Shown here: one piece after another, positions 5,364 through 12,026 of the stretch
How positions within the stretch are numbered: position 1 is the stretch's first letter
Layout of the letters: each line of letters begins with the position of its first letter
NCBI GenBank assembly: GCA_964409675.1
Contig: CAYPEF010000042.1
Coordinates: forward strand, 1-16,649
DNA length: 16,649 nucleotides
Reading direction: 5' to 3'
From: CAYMDD01 sp964409675
GTDB lineage: Bacteria > Pseudomonadota > Alphaproteobacteria > Rickettsiales > SXRF01
Notes under the pieces: generated by a model
What the model saw: the letters and a program-made list of their open reading frames with translations, nothing else
What the model was told of the DNA's origin: nothing
Databases searched by the model: none
Translations under genes and position numbers: made by a program

Positions 5364-6668
5364 TTAGTAGTTAACCGAACCGACCTGAACGTTCACGCCG
5401 CTCTGAACGGTGGAGTTGATGCCAGTGTTGAAGCTGGCAGAAACGATACCGTTGTTGCTGCTGAACGAGTCGTTGCCGACATGCACGCCGTCATAGCTGG
5501 CGGATTCGCCAACGGTGAGGGCCACGCTGGAAGCAGCGATGGTGGCGCTGAGAGCGGAGTTGTTCACCGCAATGTCGCCGATTTTGACGCTGTTGTCGGT
5601 GTTGCCGCTGTCAGAGACGCTCAGCGAGTTGTTGCTGTTGGTAACAGCGTGGTTGCTGTTGTCGGTAGCGGTGTTGCCGCTGCCGTTGCCGCTGTCAGAC
5701 ACGCTCAGGCTGGTGTTGCCAACCGAGTTACCATTGCCGCTGTCGGACACTTTCGTGGACGCATCGGTGTTGGTGGTGGTGTTGGTGGTGCTGTGCGAGC
5801 TGTTGTCGGTGGTGGTGTTGCCGCTGTCAGCCACGCTCAGACCCAGCGAGGTGTTGGTGTTGGTGGTGTTGTTGGTGCTGCTGTCGTTGCCATTGGCTTC
5901 GGTGTGAGCATCGGTGTTGGTGTTAGCAACGTTGTTGCTGCCGTTGTTGCTGCCGTTGCCGTTAGCCTGGCTGTTGGTGGAGTTGTTGTCATGGCTGTCG
6001 GAAGCGGTGTTGCCGCTGCCGTTGCCGCTGTCAGCAACGCTCAGGCTGGTGTTGCCAACGGAGTTGCCATCAGCGTGCGAGTTGTTGGTGTTGTCGGTGT
6101 TCACAGCGGTGTTGGTTTCGGTGTTACCGTTGTTGTTGCCGTTGCCGTTAGCCTGGCTGTTGCCGTTGTTGTTGGCTTGGCTGTTGTTGGTGTTGTCGGT
6201 ATTGCCGCTGTCAGCCACGGTCACGCCCAGCGAGGTGTTGGTATTGGTGCTGTTGTCGTTGTGGTTGGCTTCGCTGGAAGCGGTGTTGGTGCTGTTGTTG
6301 CTGTTGTCGGTAGCGGTGGCGGTGTTGCCGTTGTTGCTGCCGTTGCCGTTAGCTTGGCTGTTGTTGGTGTTGTCGGTGTTGGTGTGCGCCGAGTTGTCAG
6401 CAGTGTTGGTGCTGTTGTTGCTGTTGTCGGTGTTGGTGGTGGTATCGGTGTTGCCGATAGCATTGTCAGACACGGTCACGCCCAGCGAGGTGTTGGTGCT
6501 GTTATCGTTGCCGTTGGCTTCGCTGGTGTTGGTGCTGTTGTTGTTGCTGCTGTTGGAAGCAATGCTGCTGCCACCGTCAACGGTGTTATCATTAATGTCA
6601 GCGAGCGCAACGCCTGCCGACAGGGTGAGCGCGAGCGCGGAAACGCCGGCGAGTAAGGTCTTTGTCAT
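5364..6668 (-). CDS. Secreted Asn/Ser/Thr-rich repeat protein, probable amyloid fibre subunit (Fap-like)
   Basis: The ATG at 6668 was chosen because GAGGAG stands 7 bases upstream and the product then starts with a perfect signal peptide (MTKTLLAGVSALALTLSAGV, cut after ALA at 23). The frame itself runs back to 6782 without support. The 434-residue protein is dominated by Asn, Ser, Thr, Asp and Gly from 25 to about 360, without cysteine. A short hydrophobic motif of the type TSL(G)VxVxDSGN recurs at residues 60, 145, 207, 273, 319 and 347, separated by polar runs such as NNSQANGNGNNNGN. This alternation is typical of secreted functional amyloids. The last 75 residues are less repetitive, with alternating hydrophobic residues (SALSATIAASSVALTV) and an end like NTGINSTVQSGVNVQV. 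The FapF-like pore gene lies upstream and the C39 peptidase downstream, which supports a major fibre subunit. The Cys-x-Cys end of Pseudomonas FapB/FapC is absent. Confidence 0.85.
   Translation of the reverse strand: MTKTLLAGVSALALTLSAGVALADINDNTVDGGSSIASNSSNNNSTNTSEANGNDNSTNTSLGVTVSDNAIGNTDTTTNTDNSNNSTNTADNSAHTNTDNTNNSQANGNGSNNGNTATATDNSNNSTNTASSEANHNDNSTNTNTSLGVTVADSGNTDNTNNSQANNNGNSQANGNGNNNGNTETNTAVNTDNTNNSHADGNSVGNTSLSVADSGNGSGNTASDSHDNNSTNSQANGNGSNNGSNNVANTNTDAHTEANGNDSSTNNTTNTNTSLGLSVADSGNTTTDNSSHSTTNTTTNTDASTKVSDSGNGNSVGNTSLSVSDSGNGSGNTATDNSNHAVTNSNNSLSVSDSGNTDNSVKIGDIAVNNSALSATIAASSVALTVGESASYDGVHVGNDSFSSNNGIVSASFNTGINSTVQSGVNVQVGSVNY
5589..6551 (-). repeat. Low-complexity DNA and peptide repeats inside the fibre-subunit gene
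   Basis: Residues 40-360 of the subunit are built of imperfect tandem units. At DNA level the 62 bases at 5668-5729 and at 6004-6065 differ at only three places, which suggests recent duplication or gene conversion between units. Blocks encoding SQANGNG and TNTSLG recur in several more places. Such regions are prone to changes in unit number between strains, and they open long spurious frames on the other strand. Confidence 0.85.
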
Positions 6669-7013
6669 TAGTGAACTCCTCATCGAGTGATTAACGGGAT
6701 AGATTGATTTATTTACCTGCGTGTTTCCCATTAATGGTTTTTTAATCAATCTGCAGGACGCTACTCTTTTAAAAGCGTGCAAATAAATTGCAACTCATTT
6801 TTCTGTATATTTATTATAAAAAATGCATAAGCACACATTGTTCTGCTTAAATGCAATATAAAACAGCGCCTTATATCTGGTGATATATTAATCAACTTTG
6901 TGCAGGTTATTACCCGCGCTGCGTCAATGCTTATGAAAAAGAAATGATTTCGCAGGTGGAATTAATTTATCTACGCGCGAAAGATAACGATTGTAGGTTG
7001 TGAAGGGGGAAAG
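6669..7013 (-). promoter_or_regulatory. AT-rich 345-base intergenic region upstream of the fibre-subunit gene
   Basis: No gene is seen here. The stretch is much richer in A and T than its surroundings and probably holds the promoter and 5' leader of the subunit gene. On the minus strand a perfect TATAAT lies at 6818-6813, but I find no good -35 at the usual distance. Next to it is an imperfect inverted repeat, TGCATAAGCA at 6824-6833 against TGCTTAAATGCA at 6844-6855. Nearer the gene are palindromes CTTTTAAAAG (6766-6775) and CCATTAATGG (6728-6737). The latter lies within a 9-base inverted repeat, AGATTGATT (6701-6709) against AATCAATCT (6744-6752), that could fold in the mRNA leader. These are candidate operators or RNA structures only. 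Confidence 0.5.
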
Positions 7014-8312
7014 TTACTTATTAAGATCGAACGACATCGGCACGCGCATGGCCAGGCGGACATCCGGCGCGTCTTCCGTCACGCCGGCGCTGACGGTGAA
7101 GTTCAGATTGGTGCGGTCGCTTAAATTATAGGAATAGCCGAGATCGACGCTGCCGATCTGCAGAATCTGGCTGTTGGGGATGGCGAGGCCATTCTGGCGG
7201 GTTTCCAGCACGGTGTTGTGGCTGTAGCCGAGGCTCATCGAGGCGCGGTCATTAAGCGAGAGGCTCATCCCGAAGCTGGCGCTGATGCTGTCGCCGGGGT
7301 CGATCTCGCCGTACACGCCGCCGACATCCTTACCGAAATTATGCAGATAGCCGACATTGCCGTAATAGACCACCGGGTCAGACGGGAAAATGGCGGTGAC
7401 ACTCGGCTGCACGGCCCAGAAGCCGGAGCCGGTGGGCAGTTCTGTTTGCAGGCCCTGCGCGTTGAGCGGCACGTCGAACGGGCTGGTGCCGGTGGTGGTT
7501 TTCACGCGTACGTTGCCGATCAAATAAGGCCAGCCGTCCTTGCCGCGGTTGAGCTGATAATGCGCGCCGAATTCCACGTCGCCGATATCATGGCCGGTGG
7601 CGTTGGTGAGGGTGGGCGCGGTGCTGGCGCCGACGGGGCGGGTGAGCGTGTCGTCAGTGCGGTAGACATACGGGACTTTGGCTTCCACCTCGAAACGGTT
7701 GGTAACGCCGTAGCGCACGCCGACGGACGGAGTGAGGATATTGCGGGTGACCTGCGTCACTTCAAAAAGGCCAACATTGATGGCTGGGATGATGCTGAAG
7801 CCGCTGATGGCGACGCGGGTGGCAGAGGAATTCTGGTATTCCACCGCCGGGGTGACGACCAGCTTGCCTTTTTGCAGCAATACGCCGCCTTCTTCAATAT
7901 AGGCGGCCAGCTGCGGCGGCTGTTCTTTTTCTTCCTTGCGCACGGTGCCGACTTCCTGCGGCGTATTGGTATTGGCGGCGGCGGGCGGAGTGGCGGCGTC
8001 GGTGACGCGGGCAACCGGCGCGGCGGCGACCGTCTGGTCCACCGGCTTGCCGGTGAGGGCGGATACCTTGCCGCTGAGCTGGCGGAAGCGTTCTTTTTCA
8101 GCGTCCAGCGAGCGCTGCTGGCGCTCGATGTCCTGCTTCTGTTTCTGAAGTATTTCTTCCTGCGCGGCGAGGCGGCGGGCCTGTTCGTTCACGGCCTGCA
8201 TCAGCGCGTCCACATCGGCGGAGGCGGCGGGTTCGGCGAAACAGGGGAAGGCCGTTCCGGCAAGCAGCGGAAGCAGCAGGGAGAGGCGAAGGGGGGATTT
8301 AAGCGTAAACAT
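7014..8312 (-). CDS. FapF-like outer-membrane beta-barrel with N-terminal coiled coil
   Basis: The 432-residue protein has a signal peptide (residues 1-26, ending PCFA/E). A heptad-rich coiled coil at about 31-85 (QEEILQKQKQDIERQQRSL) follows, then an Ala/Pro/Thr linker at 92-135. From about 140 to the end there are amphipathic beta strands typical of an outer-membrane barrel, starting with EEGGVLLQKGKLVVTPAVEY and continuing with RVAISGFSIIPAINVGL and RYGVTNRFEVEAKVPYVYR. This order and length fit FapF, the barrel that exports Fap amyloid subunits and uses a periplasmic coiled coil to trimerise and gate. Many such proteins are annotated only as 'transporter' or phenol-degradation MetA-like. 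The next genes encode a repeat-rich subunit and a C39 peptidase, which supports the Fap reading. The ribosome site at 8312 is weak. hemB ends 56 bases upstream, so read-through from hemB is possible. Confidence 0.82.
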   Translation of the reverse strand: MFTLKSPLRLSLLLPLLAGTAFPCFAEPAASADVDALMQAVNEQARRLAAQEEILQKQKQDIERQQRSLDAEKERFRQLSGKVSALTGKPVDQTVAAAPVARVTDAATPPAAANTNTPQEVGTVRKEEKEQPPQLAAYIEEGGVLLQKGKLVVTPAVEYQNSSATRVAISGFSIIPAINVGLFEVTQVTRNILTPSVGVRYGVTNRFEVEAKVPYVYRTDDTLTRPVGASTAPTLTNATGHDIGDVEFGAHYQLNRGKDGWPYLIGNVRVKTTTGTSPFDVPLNAQGLQTELPTGSGFWAVQPSVTAIFPSDPVVYYGNVGYLHNFGKDVGGVYGEIDPGDSISASFGMSLSLNDRASMSLGYSHNTVLETRQNGLAIPNSQILQIGSVDLGYSYNLSDRTNLNFTVSAGVTEDAPDVRLAMRVPMSFDLNK

Positions 8313-8368
8313 GGATTAAGCGCCTAGCACACTAAAAAAGCGCTGCCAACACTTTTCTTCTGCCGTGG

Positions 8369-9400
8369 TCAGAAACCGGTTTCCTGTAGTGCGCGGGCCA
8401 CATCAAGGGCGGCGTAGGTTAGTATTGCGCGCGCGCCGGAGCGCTTGAAAGAAAGTAATATTTCCAGCATGCTGCGCATATAATCCAGCTGGCTGACTTG
8501 CGCGGCGGCGCGCAGCATGGCGTATTCGCCGCTGACCTGGTAGGCCAGCACCGGCAGCGTGCATTCGCGGGCAAGGAGGCTGACTATATCGAGGTAGGGC
8601 AGGCCGGGTTTGACCATCAGCATATCCGCGCCTTCTTCAATGTCCAGCATGGCTTCGCGCAGGGCTTCGCGTGCGTTGGCGGGGTCCATCTGGAAGGTTT
8701 TTTTGCTGGCGCCTTGCAAATGCTTAGCCGAATCCACCGCGTCGCGGAAGGGGTCGTAGAGGGCGGAGGCGTATTTGGCGGCGTAAGAGAGGATCAGCGT
8801 GTCGGTGAAACCGGCGGCGTCCAGCGCGCTTCGAATCGCGCCGATGCGCCCGTCCATCATATCGGAGGGGGCGACGATGTCGCAGCCGCTTTGCGCCTGT
8901 ATCACCGCCTGCTGGCAGAGGATTTCTACAGTGGCATCGTTGGCGACGTCGCCGTTGATGATGATGCCGTCTAGGCCGTGCGAAGTGTAGGGGTCGAGGG
9001 CGACGTCGGCGATCAGGCCGATGCCGGGGGCTTCGCGCTTCAGCGCACGCAGGGCGCGGCAGACTAGATTGTCCGGGTTCAGGGCTTCGCTGCCCTTTTC
9101 ATCCTTGAGGCCTGCATCCACTGCCGGAAACAGCGCCAGCGCCGGGATGCCGAGTGATTGTGCTTCACGTGCGAGCGGCACTAAAAGGTCGATGGAAAGC
9201 CGTTCCACGCCAGGCATGGAGGCGATGGGGGTGCAGCGGTTGTCGCCGTCCTGAATGAACACCGGCCAGATCAGGTCGGACGGGTGCAGACGGGTTTCGG
9301 CAGCGAGCGCGCGCGACCAGTCGTGCCGGCGCAGGCGGCGCAGGCGGGTGGCGGGGAAGGAGCCGTAGGGGGCTGACGGCTGACGGATGACGGATGGCAT
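8369..9400 (-). CDS. hemB: Delta-aminolevulinic acid dehydratase (porphobilinogen synthase)
   Basis: This cytoplasmic enzyme joins two 5-aminolevulinate molecules to form porphobilinogen in haem synthesis. The 343-residue length is normal. The two active-site lysines are visible in SYAAKYASALYDPFRD (K209) and MLMVKPGLPYLD (K264, the Schiff-base lysine). The metal region reads DVALDPYTSHGLDG (132-145) with Asp/Ala in place of the cysteines of zinc enzymes, so this is the aspartate-type, magnesium-using form found in alphaproteobacteria and pseudomonads. Homologues usually begin near SFPATRLRRLRR; here about 13 extra residues (MPSVIRQPSAPYG) precede that point and are encoded by an inverted repeat shared with trpS. 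No clear ribosome site stands before the ATG. The gene is divergent from trpS. Confidence 0.97.
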   Translation of the reverse strand: MPSVIRQPSAPYGSFPATRLRRLRRHDWSRALAAETRLHPSDLIWPVFIQDGDNRCTPIASMPGVERLSIDLLVPLAREAQSLGIPALALFPAVDAGLKDEKGSEALNPDNLVCRALRALKREAPGIGLIADVALDPYTSHGLDGIIINGDVANDATVEILCQQAVIQAQSGCDIVAPSDMMDGRIGAIRSALDAAGFTDTLILSYAAKYASALYDPFRDAVDSAKHLQGASKKTFQMDPANAREALREAMLDIEEGADMLMVKPGLPYLDIVSLLARECTLPVLAYQVSGEYAMLRAAAQVSQLDYMRSMLEILLSFKRSGARAILTYAALDVARALQETGF

Positions 9401-9512
9401 GGGAGAAGGCGTTGCCTTTGCAAAAAAAATGCGTTAAGTGGCTAGCACTAAGCCGCTTTTTACCGATTGTCTATTCTTTATGTCGTCATCCGTCATCCGT
9501 CAGCCGTCAGCC
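9371..9512. repeat. Perfect 26-base inverted repeat spanning the hemB and trpS start regions
   Basis: Bases 9371-9396 are the exact reverse complement of 9487-9512, with 90 bases between. Each arm is itself made of four 7-base units, two TCATCCG and two TCAGCCG (read on the plus strand in the right arm). The left arm lies in the first codons of hemB and the right arm in the first codons of trpS, in the same reading frame relative to each gene, so both proteins start with SVIRQPSA. The bases between the arms hold the divergent promoter region. Confidence 0.95.
9401..9479. promoter_or_regulatory. Divergent hemB/trpS promoter region
   Basis: These 79 bases separate the two start codons and must hold the promoters of both genes, unless transcription comes from further out. 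They include an A8 run at 9422-9429 and two TTGC-type elements, but I could not assign confident -35/-10 pairs on either strand. Neither start has a good Shine-Dalgarno sequence. Confidence 0.35.
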
Positions 9513-10505
9513 GCACAACGCATCCTCTCCGGCGTCCAGCCGACCGGCAACCTTCATTTAGGCAACTATCTGGGGGCGATCCGCCACTGGGTGGGATTCC
9601 AGCAGACGCATGAATGCTTATTTATGCTGGCCGATCTGCACGCCATCACCGTGCCGCAGGACCCGGAAAGCTTGCGCAAACACGTGCGCGAAACGGCGGC
9701 GGCGTATATCGCCTGCGGCATCGACCCGGAGAAAAGCGTGATCTTCCCGCAATCCATGGTGAGCATGCATGCCGAGCTGGCGTGGATTTTATCGTGCCAT
9801 ACGCCGCTGGGTTGGCTGAATAGGATGACGCAGTTCAAGGAAAAAGCGGGCAAGGATAAGGAAAAAGCGGTGCTTGGCCTCTATTCCTACCCCGTGCTGA
9901 TGGCCGCCGATATTATCGGCTACAAGGCCACGCATGTGCCGGTGGGGGAGGACCAGAAGCAGCATCTGGAGCTGGCGCGCGACATTGCCGGGGCGTTCAA
10001 CCGGCATTACGGGGTGGAGATGTTCCCGCTGCCGGAGCCGCTGATCATGGGCGAGGCGACGCGGGTGATGAGTCTGCGCGACGGCACGAAGAAAATGAGC
10101 AAGTCCGACCCGTCCGATTATTCGCGCATCACGCTCACCGACGATGCCGAGACCATCGCCCAGAAAATCCGCAAGGCGAAATCCGACATGGAGCCGGGCA
10201 TTGCCTATGATGTGGAAAAACGGCCTGAGGCAGCCAACTTACTGAATATCTATGCCGCCATGAAAGGCATCACCCGCGCCGAGGCGCTGGCGGAGTGCGG
10301 CGGCGATAATTTCTCCGCCTTCAAGCAGAAGCTGGCTGAGGCGACGGTAGCGCACATGGCGCCGATTACCGAGCGTATGCGGGAGCTGCTGGCGGATACC
10401 AAAGCGCTGGACCGGATTCTCGCGCGTGGCGCGGAAGCGGCGAATGCGATTGCGCAGCCGGTGCTGCGCGAGGTGAAGGATAAGGTGGGGTTTTTGCGCC
10501 TGTAA
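9480..10505 (+). CDS. trpS: Tryptophanyl-tRNA synthetase
   Basis: This cytoplasmic class I synthetase charges tRNA-Trp. The HIGH-type motif appears as GVQPTGNLHLGNYLGA (H26 to N29) and the KMSKS motif as KKMSKSDPSDYSR (205-209). Other family landmarks are LFMLADLHAIT, YPVLMAADII and VPVGEDQKQHLELARDIA. The 341-residue length fits the bacterial enzyme. I chose the ATG at 9480; a GTG at 9438 is in frame, but it adds 14 residues with no ribosome site. Homologues usually begin close to QRILSGVQPTG, so the first 11 or so residues (MSSSVIRQPSA) are an addition encoded by the inverted repeat shared with hemB. It is apparently a single-gene unit, followed by a hairpin. Confidence 0.97.
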   Translation: MSSSVIRQPSAAQRILSGVQPTGNLHLGNYLGAIRHWVGFQQTHECLFMLADLHAITVPQDPESLRKHVRETAAAYIACGIDPEKSVIFPQSMVSMHAELAWILSCHTPLGWLNRMTQFKEKAGKDKEKAVLGLYSYPVLMAADIIGYKATHVPVGEDQKQHLELARDIAGAFNRHYGVEMFPLPEPLIMGEATRVMSLRDGTKKMSKSDPSDYSRITLTDDAETIAQKIRKAKSDMEPGIAYDVEKRPEAANLLNIYAAMKGITRAEALAECGGDNFSAFKQKLAEATVAHMAPITERMRELLADTKALDRILARGAEAANAIAQPVLREVKDKVGFLRL

Positions 10506-10506
10506 A

Positions 10507-10535
10507 TTCTCCTCTCCCTTGAGGGGAGAGGGGAA
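10507..10535 (+). terminator. Hairpin directly after trpS
   Basis: A 12-base stem (TTCTCCTCTCCC against GGGAGAGGGGAA, one G-T pair) with loop TTGAG begins two bases after the trpS stop. There is no T-run after it, so it may be a Rho-assisted or 3'-end-protecting structure. Pyrimidine/purine hairpins of this kind are frequent between genes in proteobacteria and may be a dispersed repeat. The rest of the gap up to 10613 shows nothing clear apart from a possible weak TTGATG/TATAGT pair with a short 15-base spacer. Confidence 0.55.
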
Positions 10536-10613
10536 GCAAGGGGATTGCACTCGCCTGTTGCGGGAACGGATGGGTGCGGTATGATTGATGTGAACCCTTA
10601 ACCGCTATAGTGC

Positions 10614-12026
10614 ATGCCGCCCAACTATTCCATTTCCTTTACCGCTGCCGTGCAGGCGGTGGTTGCGCTATCGCTACCGATGCTGGTGGTGCTGGGCGGG
10701 CTGGTGACGCTGGGGCAACTGGATTTTTCATATTTTGTCTATGGCTATATCGTTTCGCTGCTGATGTCGGCGGCGATTGTGATTCCGTCGCTTACCAACC
10801 TGGCGGCGCTGGCGCAGTATGTGGATGATCTGGCGCAGGATAAGCGCGTGCGCGCGCCGGATCTGCGCTATATCAAGAATTTGGCGGCATTGCAGGAATC
10901 GCTGTCGCGGTTGCAGCGCTCGTGGGAGCACCAGAAGCAGGAGATGGAGACGGTCATCACCGAGCGTGAGATTCTGGTGGATACGCTGCCGGACATCCTG
11001 ATCATGACCAATAACGATATGGTGACGGTGCGCACCAACCGCGCGGCGCGCAGCATTTTCGGGCAGAACCTGGCAGGAAAACATATCCGCGATGTGGTGC
11101 CGAGCGACAAGCTGCTGCACGCGATTGACGCGGTGATCGAGGATTATCACGGGCAGGAGGTGGAGTTTTATTTAGGCGAACCGTTCGAGCGCGATTTTCA
11201 GGCGACCATCGAGCGCTTTCCGATTCCCTCGGCGAGCGGTGTCTCCATTATCATTACGCTCAATGACATCACGCAGCAGAAGCGTATCCAGCGCATGCGC
11301 GCCGATTTCGTGGCCAATGCCAGCCATGAAATCCGCACGCCGCTGGCGAGCATCATCGGTTTTATCGAGACACTGCGTGGGCCTGCGAAAGACGATGCGA
11401 TGGCGCGCGAGGAATTCCTGCGCGTGATGGGCGAGCAGGCGGAGCGGATGAGCAAGCTGGTGAATGATCTGCTTTCGCTCTCCAAAATCGAGATGAATGC
11501 GCACAATGCGCCCACGGGCCGGGTGGATATGGCGCGGCTGGTGAAGACCGAGAAGCAGCATTTCGAGTGGGCGGCGGAGCAGAAGCATATCACGCTGAAA
11601 GTGAATGTGCAGGAGCATTTGCCGGCGGTGAAGGGCGAGGAGGATGAGCTGGCGCAGGTGGTGCGCAACCTGCTCGGAAACGCGGTGAAATACGCGCATA
11701 ACGACACCGATATCAACATCACCGTGCGCCTGAGCTCTGACCTGCCGAAGGATCCGATGATGCGAGGACTGAGCCGTGCTATTTTATTCTCCGTGCAGGA
11801 TAAGGGCGAGGGGATTCCCAAGGAGCATATTCCCCGCTTGACCGAGCGCTTCTACCGGGTAGATTCGGCGCGCACGCGCAAAGTCGGCGGCACGGGCCTG
11901 GGCCTTGCTATCGTCAAACACGTGTTGAACCGCCATCACGGGCTGCTGGTGATTGAAAGCGAGGTGGGAGTGGGAAGCATTTTCTGCGTCTACCTGCCCA
12001 TCCATGAGGAAAGTGTGCGTCCATGA
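10614..12026 (+). CDS. phoR: Phosphate-regulon sensor histidine kinase PhoR
   Basis: This 470-residue inner-membrane kinase would phosphorylate the response regulator PhoB when phosphate is low. Two membrane helices lie at about 12-34 and 41-63 with almost no periplasmic loop. A PAS domain follows at about 115-220 (DTLPDILIMTNNDMVTVRTNRAA). The kinase core shows the H box FVANASHEIRTPLASIIGF with His238, the N box RNLLGNAVKYA (Asn356), G1 DKGEGIP, the F region ERFYRVDSAR and G2 GGTGLGLAIVKHV. The assignment to PhoR rests on this domain order and on the pst genes that follow. An in-frame stop lies just upstream, so the ATG at 10614 is the first possible start, though it has no ribosome site. 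Its stop overlaps the pstC start by four bases (ATGA). phoB is not in the window. Confidence 0.92.
   Translation: MPPNYSISFTAAVQAVVALSLPMLVVLGGLVTLGQLDFSYFVYGYIVSLLMSAAIVIPSLTNLAALAQYVDDLAQDKRVRAPDLRYIKNLAALQESLSRLQRSWEHQKQEMETVITEREILVDTLPDILIMTNNDMVTVRTNRAARSIFGQNLAGKHIRDVVPSDKLLHAIDAVIEDYHGQEVEFYLGEPFERDFQATIERFPIPSASGVSIIITLNDITQQKRIQRMRADFVANASHEIRTPLASIIGFIETLRGPAKDDAMAREEFLRVMGEQAERMSKLVNDLLSLSKIEMNAHNAPTGRVDMARLVKTEKQHFEWAAEQKHITLKVNVQEHLPAVKGEEDELAQVVRNLLGNAVKYAHNDTDINITVRLSSDLPKDPMMRGLSRAILFSVQDKGEGIPKEHIPRLTERFYRVDSARTRKVGGTGLGLAIVKHVLNRHHGLLVIESEVGVGSIFCVYLPIHEESVRP

Noticed and set aside
5364..6668. Repeat gene considered as a CRISPR array because of its short repeats
   Set aside because: Repeats are imperfect, codon-phased and of uneven spacing, and they encode a secreted protein; no cas genes are present.
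5481..6690. Two long plus-strand open frames (391 and 258 codons) across the repeat gene
   Set aside because: They arise because the repeats lack stop codons in several frames. The minus-strand frame has the ribosome site, signal peptide and operon context.
6669..6782. 38-codon upstream extension of the repeat protein
   Set aside because: The ATG at 6668 has GAGGAG seven bases upstream and begins a perfect signal peptide; the extension has neither.
6840..6880. Possible sigma-54 promoter (GGCGC ... TTGCA) upstream of the repeat gene
   Set aside because: Fourteen bases separate the GG and GC elements, whereas ten are required.
7881..7890. Double glycine (EEGG) in the FapF-like barrel considered as a C39 site
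   Set aside because: It lacks the LSxxEL part and sits at the start of the barrel, where EGGVL-type sequence is probably structural.
8313..8368. Possible terminator after hemB ending in T6 (minus strand)
   Set aside because: The T-run is real but I could not build a convincing stem before it; only short arms such as AGCGC/GCGCT are seen.
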